64,000 bases of DNA from Balamuthia mandrillaris (GCA_031835245.1 JAVKOQ010000112.1:1-64000), one strand, 5' to 3'; positions 1-15,847 are shown, numbered from the stretch's first letter. Numbers and translations are program-made. The notes: generated by a model not told the origin, from the sequence alone.

Positions 1-179
1 ACTGCAGAATTTTTCCTCTAAAAATCGTGCCGCAGGACCTGGCACTAACCCAAATATGGGTTTTTTGGCTCTTTTGCCATTACATTGGCATTTGTTGTAG
101 ACAAAGCCACGAAAAAAAAAACTCTAAAAAACGATAAAAAGGGGGAAAAGAAGAAAGGGAAGACACGACGCGATCGACG

Positions 180-793
180 ATGGAAGAAGAACAACAACGA
201 CAACAAAGACAAGGAGCGGGGGTGTTTGTCGCTGAGGAAGACATAAGCTATTTTGTGTTTAGCTGCCTATGGCAGGAGATTTGTAAGAACCTGACTCAAG
301 AGCCACGAAAGCTTCCAGTTGTTGTTGCAGTAGTGGTACCTCCGCCCTTTCATGCTTTTGTTTGGGGAACAACTGAGTCCGTGCACTACAAGACGGAGGA
401 ACAGTTTCAGGCTTCACCGTTCCCATTAAACATGAGGAGAAAAAACTTCACGGATGGCGGCTATGCAGAGCTCACGCCCGAAGTAACGGTGTCCTACGAT
501 TTCAAGAGGCTCAGGACAAAAATCAGCCTTCGTTACCAAGTTTTCAATGCGCATGGCACACTGCAGTGGCCACATGAGTTTAATGAACAGGTATGCTTGC
601 TTTTATTGCTCTCTTATATATCTCTGAAGGTCGGGAAAATGCTCAAGATTTCTCTCTGCCCATGACCTTTCACCTCTTTGTGTAGCACCTTGAACTTTTG
701 CTACAACGGGAGAGGCAGCGGCAGCGGCAGCTTCAGCACAAAGCGCTTGCCTTTCAAGGAGCTGCTGTGGAAGAGAACAATCACCGGAATTGA
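180..793 (+). CDS. Hypothetical two-exon protein (about 172 aa)
   Basis: I do not recognise this protein. Two exons, 180-590 and 686-793, are joined across a 95-nt GT-AG intron (gaacag|gtatgc ... ttgtgtag|cacctt) and keep one frame. The ATG follows an A/G-rich leader typical of the window. The N-terminus is Glu/Gln/Arg-rich, the middle has mixed composition with a proline run (residues about 50-60), and the last exon is a short Gln/Arg-rich helix-prone tail. Exon 2 lies entirely opposite the 3' coding end of the minus-strand zinc-finger gene, so the two genes overlap tail to tail. One of the two models may be wrong at its 3' end. The clean splice junction favours a real transcript here. Confidence 0.5.
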
Positions 794-2869
794 TTCCCGC
801 GAAGCCTTGTGTTGACTGCGTCATCATCCGCTTGAGATCGGCGTGCGTGGTTTCAATGCCAAAGTTGCTGAACTTTTCGACCGAGCCTTCTCTTTCTCGC
901 TCCAGCCAGTAGCCAAGGTGGTCAACAAACACGTGAATGTATGTAGTAACATCCCTTCCATTCCATGCCTGAATAAAGGCTTGCAAAAACACCTTTGCCT
1001 CTTGCTTCCATTCCTCATCCGTGATGCTCAGCTTTTCCTGCATTGCTAAACAGGCTGTTCGATGGAAAGCTGCCCAAACCTGACGAACTCGTGGAAGTGT
1101 TGTTCGAATTGGTGCTCTTCTAGGCATGCCTTCCTCAAGGTCTGCTAAAATGAACGTGTGATTTTCAAGGATGATTAAATGTTCACGTCTGTTGAGCCTG
1201 CTGTCTTTAATCCTCTTCTTGAAACCAACTCCAGAAGCTGCTGGAATAAGGTAAATCCCAATTCCAGCCATTCGTTCAACAAAAAGTTGTTGTAACCTTG
1301 GTCGTTCTGCTGCGAGCTCAATTGTCTTATTGATGAGTTTGCGAACTACGCCCATTAATAGGTGAAGAAGATCTGGAATAACTTGCATTGGATTTAAAAA
1401 CAACACAGGTTCAAGCACCTTTTAGCAAACAAGACCACCAACAAAAGTCAGAAGAGCAAATAGAAACAAAAAACAACACAAACCTGTCCATGATGATCTG
1501 TCGCTTTTGATCTCCTTGTTGCCTCTTCCCAGTTGATAACTGCTTTCCAATCATTTTTGACATCCTCTAAGGTACGAAAGCGAGTTTCTTCTGCTGAGAG
1601 TTCACCTTGTGCTAACTGCTGCTTTGTGACATTGCACCAAAAACAGCGACAGGTAGAGTTGCTGCGATAGAATTGATACATGCCACTAAAAACAGCCAAG
1701 GCCTTCAAGTCAACCACAATGTATGGCCACAGGTGCACCAATTCACCAGAAGAAGAAGTAAGTAGCACACCCTTTTCTATCCAGTCGTTGAGCACTGCTC
1801 GTTGATCACCAAGTTCTCTGATTAATGTTTCTCCATCTTCGTTTCCTAAATACAACAGCCAAGGATGACAGTTGTGTGACGATTTGAGCGCCTTCAATGT
1901 GGATTTCTTGCTTATGAACTCCATCGTCCCAACTTCCATTTGTAGATGAGTTTTTTTGGCTGCTGTAGATCCATCAAAGGCAAGCTTTAAAACAGGTCGA
2001 TCTGCTGCTTGAAGTTTAGAAGATGAAAAGAGTTGCTGTACAAACTCTTTCGGCTGGTACATACTTCCTTTTCCACCTTTTGTTGCAACCAATTCCTTCT
2101 TGTTTAACAACTCACATTGCTTCTTTCGAACTTGATGTAGGCTTGCTTGTTTTGATAGCTTGAAAATATGAACAACCAACTCCCAACAACGATCTGGTAT
2201 ACGCAACACATTCTTCAACCAGACAAGGTCTGTCACACAAGGTTGATAAGTAGATGTAGAGAGGTTTGCTTGTAGCCATCCTTCAATCACTGGAGAAGAG
2301 TGAATAATGGCAGCCACTCCTAATACTACATCAACTTGGAGTGCTCCTTCCACTGCTGCTTTTGCTACAGCTACTCGCACGTTTCCTTCAACATCCCAAG
2401 TCACCTTCGTTTCAATCGCCTCCATGATGTCTTGCTTAGCTTCTTCTATTTCTTCTTCGCGTTGCTTCTTCACTTCTTCCTTTGCCTGCTCTTGCTTTTC
2501 CTTCTCTTTTCCCTTTTCATCCTGGCGGGTGGCTATCTCCTTACAACGGGCACAGGAATCAGGTGAGCAGGTATGTTGAACTGTTGCTTCATGCTCTCTT
2601 CTTGACTCTTCTGATTTGTAACGTTTGCCACAAACAGAGTGACGGCACTCGAACCTCAGGTCGTTTGGGTTCTTCTTTCCAAGTCGATGGTTTTCCCATC
2701 GCTTGCAGGTTGTGCAATTAGTTGCATTACACGTATGCCCTCCTCCTCCCTTGCGCCTTTCATGTCGATTGAGGGTGGAGGTATCCTGTGCAACAAACCG
2801 TTGTGGTGAACAGTAGAGGTGCTCACAAACATAAGGCGGTTGGCGTTTGACTCTTTTTGCACGTGGCAT
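603..2869 (-). CDS. Zinc-finger protein with transposase-like C-terminal half
   Basis: Two exons (2869-1484 and 1418-603) joined by a 65-nt phase-0 intron (gga cag|gtttgt ... gctaaaag|gtgctt) give about 733 aa. The first 125 residues carry several Cys/His clusters of C2H2-like zinc fingers. A Lys/Glu-rich coiled stretch follows. The second half has an order of motifs seen in DDE-type transposase-derived proteins: an Asp in LAFDGS, an acidic LGNEDGETL segment, VVDLKAL, a CRCFWC pair, then PDLLHLLMGVVRKL. That resembles the general layout of RAG1/Transib-like proteins, but I cannot assign a family. No terminal inverted repeats were found. The 5' end and promoter lie in a tandem duplication. The 3' end overlaps the plus-strand gene at 180-793. 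Confidence 0.6.
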
Positions 2870-3572
2870 GTTTGTGTTGTTTTGTTTTTTGTTTTTTTTT
2901 GTTTATCGCTGTAAATAAAAGTTAACTTAACCTTTATTTCTTGGAAAAATGAAGTTGGTGCCAGATCCTAAAAATAATGTACTAAAATTATTTCACCCAA
3001 TTTTCCCTGTTTTTCACTATCAAATCGTCGACAAAAATACATTCTTGTCGACCAGGAACTGGCACTCTTGCAGTGTTGCTTCATGCTCTCTTCTTGACTC
3101 TTCTGATTTGTAACGTTTGCCACAAACAGAGTGACGGCACTCGAACCTCAGGTCGTTTGGGTTCTTCTTTCCAAGTCGATGGTTTTCCCATCGCTTGCAG
3201 GTTGTGCAATTAGTTGCATTACACGTATGCCCTCCTCCTCCCTTGCGCCTTTCATGTCAATTGAGGGTGGAGGTATCCTGTGCAACAAACCGTTGTGGTG
3301 AACAGTAGAGGTGCTCACAAACATAAGGCGGTTGGCGTTTGACTCTTTTTGCACGTGGCATGTTTGTGTTGTTTTTTGTTTTTTGTTTTTTTTTTTTGTT
3401 TATCGCTGTAAATAAAAGTTAACTTAACCTTTATTTCTTGGAAAAATGAAGTTGGTGCCAGATCCTAAAAATAATGTACTAAAATTATTTCACCCAATTT
3501 TCCCTGTTTTTCACTATCAAATCGTCGACAAAAATACATTCTTGTCGACCAGGAACTGGCACTCTTGCAGTG
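2582..3572. repeat. Tandem duplication of about 492 bp (zinc-finger gene 5' end)
   Basis: Copy 1 runs from about 2582 to 3073 and copy 2 from about 3074 to 3570. Corresponding positions are offset by 492 bp at the left end and 497 bp at the right end, the difference being extra T residues in a poly-T tract. Each unit holds the first coding codons of the minus-strand zinc-finger gene plus its upstream region. Each also contains the inverted repeat GTCGACAA/TTGTCGAC (3027-3034 with 3045-3052, and 3524-3531 with 3542-3549). The copies are nearly identical, so the event is recent. One coding difference matters: CGA in copy 1 is TGA in copy 2. Confidence 0.9.
3257..3361 (-). pseudogene. Truncated N-terminal copy of the zinc-finger ORF (34 codons)
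   Basis: The outer duplicate repeats the start of the zinc-finger protein (MPRAKRVKRQ...) from an ATG at 3361. It stops after 34 codons because the Arg codon CGA is TGA, a C-to-T change at a CpG. If transcription of the intact gene starts upstream of this copy, the fragment would act as a 34-codon upstream ORF in its leader. If it starts within copy 1, the fragment is inert. Confidence 0.75.
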
Positions 3573-6978
<3,406 letters not shown>

Positions 6979-7127
6979 AGCTAGGAAGAAGGAAGAAAGG
7001 AAGAAGGAAAGACAGAACAGGAAAAAGCGGACGAACAACAACAACGAAGTTTACCAACACTTGTTTAACCTAACAAACGAAACAATGGGTGAGTTTTTGT
7101 TTTTATTTTGTTTTTATTCTTGTGTTT

Positions 7128-10069
7128 TCATCCTTCCTTGTTTTCTTTATCTTCTTCTTCTTCTTGTTCCTCCTCCTCTTTGTCAACTTCTTCTTCGACG
7201 TCTTCAACGGCGGTAACGCCGAGAGCGATGGCTTTCTTGTCTCTCCTCTTCTTTCTTTTGGTTTTCTGGATGCTGTTGTTGTGGGTGTTGGTGGAGGAGC
7301 GGTGCCGTGCTGCTTGGTTGGGCAAGCTGGTGGACGTCGACAGCGTGTTGCGATAGACCGCCCACCAGTCCTTACTTACAAATGTACAAAACACCAACCA
7401 TCCTGTTGTGTGGAGAAGAAGACGAAGAACAAGAAGAAGAATAAGTAGGAAAAGCAGCAGAGAAAGAAGACGAAAAGCACAAAGCAAAGAAGAAGCAGAA
7501 CGCGAAGAAGAAGAAGAAGAAGAAGAAGAAGAAGAAGAAGAAGAAGAAGAAGAAGAAGAAGAAGAACAAGAAGAACAAGAATAAGTACAGAGAAGGGTGC
7601 AGAAAAGAGAGGAGAAGAGCAAAGCATGGAAGCAGAGAAACGAACCGAGACTGGACACTCCGATGGCTCGCAGGAAGACGAGAGGATAGTTGCTGACATC
7701 CTCCTCCAAGTGGCATTGATCCTTGTTCTCCTTGCCAAACTGAGCAGGGAAATAGAGGCAAGCCAAATAGTCAGCATACCCTTGCTCCACCTCCTCTTTG
7801 CTGGTCTGCACACGAATGGAATGGGCAAAGATGAAGCTGTACACCAGGAGGAAGACCAGGACAAAACAACCCACTCTCAGGTTGCTTTTCAGCAGCTCCG
7901 TTCTTCCGGTTTGAATGATGACGGTGGTGATCTTGATGATGCAGAAGAGGAAGCTGAGGGTGCCGAGCAAGAGGCAGATGCTCATCGGCGCTGCCCAGAA
8001 CAACCAAAAGAAGACTTCCCCTCCTTCATCCACGCTCACAAAGCAACTGACGAAGAAAAGAGGTTAGAAGCCGAGCACCATGGACGTAAGAAGAAGAAAA
8101 AGAAGCCAGAGGTCAGAATGATGGAAGATAAGAGATGGAGGAGAAGGAGATGAAAGAGGAGAAGGGGGAGGAGGAGGGAGGAGGAGGAGAAGAATACAAG
8201 GTATCTCCAGAAGCGAAAACGATCTTGTCAGCAACAGCAGGAATGAAGGCAAAGAGGGCAGAGAGCCCCCAAGCCAGGGAATGAAAGAGAATCTGCAGCT
8301 TGATGTTCAGGTTCTCTTTCCATTTCTTGGGGAGCAACTCGTTCAGCCACAAATGGATCACCATGTTGATGGCTATCACAAACCACCTGTTGGGTGTGAA
8401 ACGCGTTAGGACATAAACCACTGAAGGAGAGAAGTTGTTGTTAAACAAATGGCAAGGGATGGAGGCGCGTACCAGAAAGTGGCTCCAAGAATGCCAAACA
8501 TGAGCAAGAATCCTGTTGTCATCCACCAGCAGAAAGGTCAAAAGGACGCCACAAAGAAGAGTTTTTGAACCACAAGAGCTATGAGAAAGCGAGAAGAAAG
8601 CAGAGAAGAAGGAAAGGAACGTAAGAGGAGGAACCTTGAAATGTACACAGTGGATTCTTGACAAACAAAGAGTCAGCATCCTTCACTCCAGTTCCTGTGG
8701 AGGACACTGTAATGCCGAATGAATAGACCTCATCGCCGCACCACACCTGCTCTTCTCCGATCATGGTGGCCAAGCAGAGGCCTCCCGCTGCAACGTTGGC
8801 GCTGATGGCCACCATCACCACCAAGTTGGCTGGAAACTTTCGAAGCGTTGGGCTCAGGAAAAACGTTACTCCCATCACCGACGTTGTTGCCTGTGGTATG
8901 TTTGTTGGCGTACACGGGCAGAAAGCAAAGCAAGGAATAAAAAAAGATTGAAAGAAACGATTCATGAAGGAAAAAGGGTAAGGAAAGAAAGCAAAGAAGC
9001 AAAAGAAAGAAGGGAAAGAACGAGTACAAGTGAAAGCCATGCAAACACAGCTTGAGCGAGCTTCACATCCTCATACTCGTCCTCCGAAAAGGTTGGCAAT
9101 GGACATTCAAACGCACATCCGTTGCCATCATCGTCGTTCACCAACGGCTCTTGGCAGCTCAGCTCCATGACCCCTGCTTTCGGAGCATTGCACTGCAACA
9201 AGAGGTCACCGTAAAGAGGAGAAGAGACGTTGTAATGGTCGTCATTGGGGAAGAAGCGAGTGTGGTTGGCGTAAAGGTCGGTTATGTCGCAAGAAAAGTT
9301 GCGGATCATCTCCCGTTCGGGAAGGAATGCCACAGTTCCTGAGGATATGTTTGTCCCTTCGAGAATAGTTCCACAGTGGTGCACTGGAAGCTACATGTGT
9401 GAGAGAGAGAACAGAGAAGAGAGGAGAGAAGAACGCACAAAGGTCTGTACAGAGGTCAATGCAAGGTTGAACGGGCCATGCTACGGTCTCTGTAGGGCAA
9501 ACCGAGTTAGAAAAAGGAGAAGAAGGAGAAGAAGGAGAAGAAGAACACGAAGAAGGAGCAGCAGAAGAACGAAGGAGAAGAACAAGCAGACAAATTGGGG
9601 AGCAAGAGGAAGAACATCAAGGGGACTTAAATGACGAAAACAAGAAAACCATTGAGAGAATTGCGAGCACATGGACGAAAATGTGTGGCGCAGGAGATCT
9701 TGGTCCCTGCTAGCCGGCATTCAGGGAGGAAGCCGTCGTCCCCTTTGTTGATAATTATGTTTTGCAGGCTTCGAACCCGGTTCACCAAAAACTCCCAACT
9801 CACATCTCCAGCAATGAATATCGGAAGTCCCTCTTCAAACATCAAAAAAACATCTTTAGGAGAGCTATGGCAAGAACAGAAAACAAAAGAACAAACAAAC
9901 CAGGATAGCCCAAAATACCAGCACAACCAGAGACTTCTCCGCTCTTGAATGGGGCACAATAAGGGTCATGCAAGTCGTCGGTCCAGGAGGAACCCTTGCC
10001 TCCCCCAAAACACACCACCGCAGTTACCAGCAACCCGAAAGTTACTTTCGAGAAGCATAACCGTTCCAT
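7128..10069 (-). CDS. Frizzled/smoothened-like receptor, copy A
   Basis: About nine exons on the minus strand. The protein has a signal peptide (MERLCFSKVTFGLL...) and a Cys-rich ectodomain with the frizzled-type spacing CATHFRPCARN ... WPVQPCIDLCTDLC. A second Cys-containing ectodomain segment follows, then seven hydrophobic segments, including SPTLRKFPANLVVMVAI and WLFWAAPMSICLLLGTL. A long extracellular loop before the last helix carries further Cys residues. The cytoplasmic start FVSKDWWAVYR is positioned like the KTxxxW motif of frizzled proteins. The tail ends in an acidic Glu run unlike that of copies B and C. The start at 10069 was chosen by alignment with copy B. Family assignment rests on Cys spacing and topology. 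The last intron holds a long GAA/TTC tract absent from the other copies. Confidence 0.85.
7504..7565. repeat. (GAA)n/(TTC)n microsatellite in the last intron of receptor A
   Basis: About 60 bp of uninterrupted GAA on the plus strand, so CTT on the transcribed gene's sense strand, inside the intron whose donor is ctcg|gttcgt and acceptor caacag|gatggt. Copies B and C have the same intron without the expansion. The tract therefore arose or expanded after duplication. Confidence 0.9.
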
Positions 10070-10236
10070 ACCTGCGGTTTCTTCTTTTCGTGTCTCTTGT
10101 CGATAACAGCAGAATAACAACGTTCGTGGAAATTGTTTCCAAAAGGACAATATGAGACTGATGCTATATTGATTTATTATTGTTACCATTGGTTGCTTTC
10201 ATTTCTAGATAAATGAAAAAGTCTGATTAAGACTGT

Positions 10237-12769
10237 TCATTCGGTTTGGGATCCGTTTGCTGCTTCTTCATCTTCATCGGCGGGGTCCAACACGGTGGTA
10301 CCCAAGCGAATGGCTTTCATTTCTCGTTTCCTGTCCTTCTTCTTCTTTCTTTTGTTTGATCGATGGCTGTTGTTGGTGTTGGAGGAACCCCCTCTTTTGT
10401 TGTTTGCCATGATGCCGGAGGACGATGAAATGCTGTCGCGGTAGACCTTCCACCAGTCCTTGCTCACAAATGTACAAAACACCAACCACCCTGTTTTGTT
10501 GTTCGTTTGTTTTTAGTTAAGGATGAGGAAACACAAAAAGAGCAAAGCATGGAAGAAGAGAAACGAACCGAGACTGGACACTCCGATGGCTCGCAGGAAG
10601 ACGAGAGGATAGTTGCTGACATCCTCCTCCAAGTGGCATTGATCCTTGTTCTCCTTGCCAAACTGAGCAGGGAAATAGAGGCAAGCCAAATAGTCAGCAT
10701 ACCCTTGCTCCACCTCCTCTTTGCTGGTCTGCACGTCAATGGAATGGGCAAAGATGAAGCTGTACACCAGGAGGAAGACCAGGACAAAACAACCCACTCT
10801 CAGGTTGCTCTGCAGCAGCTCCGATTTGCCTGTTTGAATGATGACGGTGGTGATCTTGATGATGCAGAGCAGGAAGCTGAGGGTGCCGAGCAAGAGGCAG
10901 ATGCTCATCGGCGCTGCCCAGAACAACCAAAAGAAGACTTCCCCTCCTTCATCCACACTCACAAAGCAACTGAAGCCAGAGGTCAGAATGATGGAAGGAA
11001 AGAGATGAGGAGAAGACGGGGATGGAGGAGAAAGGAGGAGAAGAATACAAGGTATCTCCAGAAGCAAAAACGATCTTGTCAGCAACAGCAGGAATGAAGG
11101 CAAAGAGGGCAGAGAGCCCCCAAGCCAGAGAGTGAAAGAGAATCTGCAGCTTGATGTTCAGGTTCGCTTTCCATTTCTTGGGGAGCAACTCGTTCAGCCA
11201 CAAATGGATCACCATGTTGATGGCTATCACAAACCACCTGTTGGATGGGAAGCATGTTACAGCTTCATGATCATGAAGCTAACTGCTGAATGAGAGATGT
11301 TGGTGAAGGCTGAGATATAGTACCAGAAAGTGGCTCCAAGAATGCCAAACATGAGCAAGAATCCTGTTGTCATCCACCAACAGAGGTCAGTTGAAAGGAA
11401 AGAGCGATTTGAACAGCACGCTTTGAGAAGCGAGAAGCGAACAGAGTACGCATTGAGAACGAGGAGAGAACCTTGAAATGTACACAGTGGATTCTTGACA
11501 AACAAGGAGTCAGCATCCTTCACTTCCGTGGTGGCGGAGGATACCGTTGCTCCAAAAGCATAGACTTCATCGCCGCACCACACCTGCTCTTCTCCGATCA
11601 TGGTGGCCAAGCAGAGGCCTCCTGATGCAATGTTGGCGCTGATGGCCACCATCACCACCAAGTTGGCTGGAAACTTTCGAAGCGTTGGGCTCAGGAAAAA
11701 CGTTACTCCCATCACCGATGTTGTCACCTATTGTTTTGTTAACTGAAAGAAAGAAAGCAAAGAAGCAAAAGAAAGAAGGGAAAGAATGAGTACAAGTGAA
11801 AGCCATGCAAACACTGCTTGAGCGAGCTTCACATCCTCATACTCTTCCTCCGAAAAGGTTGGCAATGGACATTCAAACGCACACCCGTTGCCATCATCGT
11901 CGTTCACCAATGGCTCTTGGCAGCTGAACTCCAAGACCCCTACCTTCGGAGCACTGCACTGCAACAAGAGATCGCCGTACAGAGGAGAAGAGATGTTGTA
12001 ATGGTCGTCATTGGGGAAGAAGCGAGTGTGGTTGGCGTAAAGGTCGGTTATGTCGCAAGAAAAGTTGCGGAGCATCTCCTTTTCCGGAAGGAATGCCACG
12101 CTTGCTGAGGATAAAACAGACCCTTCTTGAATATTGCCACAATGGTGCACTGGAAAGCAACATGTGTGAGAGAAGAGCGACAAAAGAGAGAACAGGGAAG
12201 AACGCACAAAGGTCTGTACAGAGGTCAATGCAAGGTTGAACGGGCCATGCTACTGTCTCTGTAAGAGACGTTAAGTAAAGATCGGAAATCAGCAGGAATG
12301 AAGAAGAACAAGAACAAGAAAGAGAAAGAGAAAAACCGTTGAGCGAATTGCGAGCACATGGGCGAAAATGAGTGGCGCAGGAGATCTTTGTCCCTGCTAG
12401 CCGGCATTCCGGGAGGACGGGGCCATCGCTGTTGCTGATGATAACGTTTTGCAGGCTCCGAACCCGGCCCACCAAAAACTCCCAACTCACGTCTCCAGCA
12501 ATGAATATCGGAAGCCCCTCTTCAAACAGAGAAAAAAAAATATTAAAGCGACAAAACGAAAATAAAACTAAGAGCAGAAAACAAAAGAACAACGAACCAG
12601 GATAGCCCAATATGTTAGCGCACCGAGGGATTTCTGCGCCCTGGAATGGAGCACAATAAGGGTCGTGCAAGTCATTCGTCCAGGAGGTACCTTCGCCTCC
12701 CCCAAAAAACACCACGAAAGCTACTAGCAACCCGAGGGTTACAGCCTGCAAGTGGCGTAGCCGCTCCAT
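10237..12769 (-). CDS. Frizzled/smoothened-like receptor, copy B
   Basis: Second gene of the tandem trio, same orientation and exon order as copy A. It starts MERLRHLQAV with a hydrophobic signal peptide. The Cys-rich ectodomain keeps CATHFRPCARN and WPVQPCIDLCTDLC. The first membrane exon keeps SPTLRKFPANLVVMV. The last exon gives FVSKDWWKVYRDSI followed by a Lys/Arg-rich and then acidic tail ending NGSQTE. Ectodomain exons are closest to copy A and the C-terminal exon is closest to copy C. Such proteins are plasma-membrane receptors of the frizzled/smoothened class in amoebae. The ligand is unknown. Confidence 0.85.
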
Positions 12770-13146
12770 ACCTCCTGTTTACGCCTTGCTGTTCTTCTTA
12801 TTATACGAACGATCGTTCGATGATAGAATAACAACCTTCGTGGGAAGTGTTTCCAAAAGGATAATGGACGCTTTAAGTTATAATGACCGATAAAGGTTAA
12901 TACGGAAGACCGGTTGTTAATGAAAATGATCGGAATAGGTTGAGTGGTGACGAGTTCCCCTTCTGGTTTTCCTTGAAACATAGCGCAGATAGGGTTTCCG
13001 TCCTGCTTGAGCCAAGGAGTACTAGGGGCGTTGTGTAAGCAAGAACTTAGGCAGCCTCTTTTCAAAAGTACACAACCCGCTCAGCCAATATTAACGGAAC
13101 ATTATAGTTGATTGGTGTAACATTACCTTTTTTATTTGGGGTATTC

Positions 13147-15847
13147 TCATTCGGTTTGGGACCCGTTTGCCGCTTCTTCATCTTCATCGGCGGGGTCCAA
13201 CACGGTAATACCCAAGCGGATGGCTTTCTTTTCTCGGCTCTTGTCCTTCTTCTTCTTTCTTTTGTTTGATCGATGGCTGTTGTTGGTGTTGGAGGAACCC
13301 CCTCTTTTGTTGTTTGCCATGATGCCGGAGGACGATGAAATGCTGTCGCGGTAGACCTTCCACCAGTCCTTGCTCACAAATGTACAAAACACCAACCACC
13401 CTGTTTTGTTGTTCGTTCCTCTTGAGTTAGGAAAAATGAAACGAGAGAAGAGAGAAACAAAACGAGAGGGCAGAAAAGAGAGGAGAAGAGCAAAGCATGG
13501 AAGAAGAGAAACGAACCGAGACTGGACACTCCGATGGCTCGCAGGAAGACGAGAGGATAGTTGCTGACATCCTCCTCCAAGTGGCATTGATCCTTGTTCT
13601 CCTTGCCAAACTGAGCAGGGAAATAGAGGCAAGCCAAATAGTCAGCATACCCTTGCTCCACCTCCTCTTTGCTGGTCTGCACACGAATGGAATGGGCAAA
13701 GATGAAGCTGTACACCAGGAGGAAGACCAGGACAAAGCAACCCACTCTCAGGTTGCTTTTCAGCAGCTCCGTTCTTCCGGTTTGAATGATGACGGTGGTG
13801 ATCTTGATGATGCAGAAGAGGAAGCTGAGGGTGCCGAGCAAGAGGCAGATGCTCATCGGCGCTGCCCAGAACAACCAAAAGAAGACTTCCCCTCCTTCAT
13901 CCACGCTCACAAAGCAACTGACGAAGAAAAGAGGTTAGAAGCCGAGCACCATGGACGTAAGAAGAGGAAAAAGAAGCAGAAAAGATGAAATAATGGAAGA
14001 ACAAGGTACTATGTATCGCCAGAAGAAAAAATAATCTTGTCGGCAACAGCGGGTATAAAGGAGAACAACGCGGATACACCCCAAGCTAGCGGGTGAAAGA
14101 TAAGCTGCAACCTAAAACCTAAGTTATCTCTCCACGTAATTGGAAGCAGCTCGCGCAGCCACAGATGAACTACCATGTTGATTGCGATCAAGAACCACCT
14201 TATAATAACAACATACGTTATAGCAGAGTGCGACAGACGAAGAAAAAGAGAGTCCAACAAGAAAGGATGCTGGTACCATAAAGTGGCTCCAAGAATGCCA
14301 AACATGAGCAAAAAACCTTTTTTCAAAAAATAGCGTTACCAATGCAACAAGTTAAAACACGCAAATTGAAGAAACTGAACACCAAAACAACAAAAACTAG
14401 TTGCACTCACCTTGAAGTGTACATAACGAACTCTTGACGTATAATGAGTCAGCATTTTTGACAGACGTATGGGTGGTATTGGCTGTTATGCCAAAGGAAT
14501 ATAACTCATCGCCGCACCACACCTGCTCCTCTCCGATCATGGTGGCCAAGCAGAGGCCTCCCGCTGCAATGTTGGCGCTGATGGCCACCATCACCACCAA
14601 GTTGGCTGGAAACTTTCGAAGCGTTGGGCTCAGCACGAACGTTATTCCCATTACTGCTGTTGTTGCCTTTATGTTGTTTGGTAGAGAAGTTAATAGAAAT
14701 AAATAGAGAAAGGCGAATGCGGAAGGAAAACGAAACGAGAAAACGCTGAAGAGAAAGAGAGGACAAAAGAGAATAATAAGAGATGGTCGGCGGGCAGGGG
14801 AGAAGAGTACAAGTGACAGCCATGCAAGCACTGCCTGAGTGATCTTCACGGCATCATACTCCTCCTCCGAAAAAGTTGGCAATGGACATTCAAAAGCACA
14901 CCCATTGCCATCGCTGTCGTCGACCAACGGGCTTTGGCAAGTCAAGTCTATGACTCCTGCTTTGGGGGCATTGCACTGCAACAAGAGGTCACCGTAAAGA
15001 GGTGAAGAGACGTTGTAATGGTCATCGCTGGGGAAGAAAAGAGTGTCGTTGGCGTAAAGGTCAGTTATGTTACATTGGAGGTTGTTTATCATTTCTCTCT
15101 CGGGAAGGAAGGTGATGAGGCCAGAAGCGATGTTGGTTCCCGCAAAGACTGTTCCACAATACTTCACTGTAGAATGGCAGCAACGAAATCAGCAACGAAA
15201 GAATAGGGAAGGAAGAAAGAAAGCAGATATAGAAGCAGGAGAAAGAATGGTAGTCTAGTTCAGAAGAAAGAAGCGAGGAAGATAGCATACAGTGATCAGT
15301 GCAAAGATATTTACAAGGTTGCACAGGCCATGGAATGGTTTCTTTGGGTATCCACGCACAGCACAAAGGTCAGAAGAAGAAGAAGAAGAGGGAGTAGGAA
15401 AAGGAGGCCAAGCGAAACCATTCATTGCGTTGCGAGCACAGGGCCGAAAATGAGTGGCACAACAAGACTTGGTGCCGGCCAGTCTGCATTCTGGATTGAC
15501 GTTACCGTTATTGTGGTTGATGACAGCGTTGCTCAAACTCCGAACCCGGTTGACCAAAAACTCCCAAGTCACATCCCCTGCTATGAATATCGGTGTGCCC
15601 TCTGTTGTTTGTTTTCGTTTGTGCCAAGAGGTGTCAGCAGATAACAGAAGGAGAAACAAGAGAACAAAAGATAACAACACAAACCAGGATAGTCCAGCAC
15701 GTCTGCACAGACCGCAACATCGGCGGAGAGGTAGGGAGCGCAGTAAGGCTCATGCAGGTCGTTGGTCCATGCCGTGCCCTCTACACTTGCTGCGTGCAGC
15801 GCGGTGATGAGCGTTACACAAAAGAAAACGCCTGTTACCGCTTCCAT
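13147..15847 (-). CDS. Frizzled/smoothened-like receptor, copy C
   Basis: Third tandem receptor. The ATG at 15847 (MEAVTGVFF) is preferred over 15865 because it aligns with the starts of A and B. The signal peptide, Cys-rich ectodomain (FRPCARN; WPVQPCKYLCTDHC) and seven membrane segments are all present. The 5' part (about 14000-15850) has diverged from both sisters. The penultimate exon region (about 13480-13975) is almost identical to copy A (7600-8095), and the final exon region (about 13145-13400) is almost identical to copy B (10235-10500). That patchwork points to gene conversion. The C-terminus shares SKDWWKVYRDS and ends NGSQTE. Confidence 0.85.

Noticed and set aside
603..2869. Calling the zinc-finger gene a complete autonomous transposon
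   Set aside because: No terminal inverted repeats or target-site duplications were visible and the catalytic triad cannot be assigned with confidence.
3257..3259. TGA in the outer zinc-finger copy as a selenocysteine codon
   Set aside because: The intact copy has Arg (CGA) there and the duplicate lacks the rest of the gene.
7626..8153. Plus-strand open frames across receptor exons, repeated at 10507 and 13497
   Set aside because: Antisense shadows of the conserved receptor exon; the minus strand encodes membrane helices with supported splice sites.
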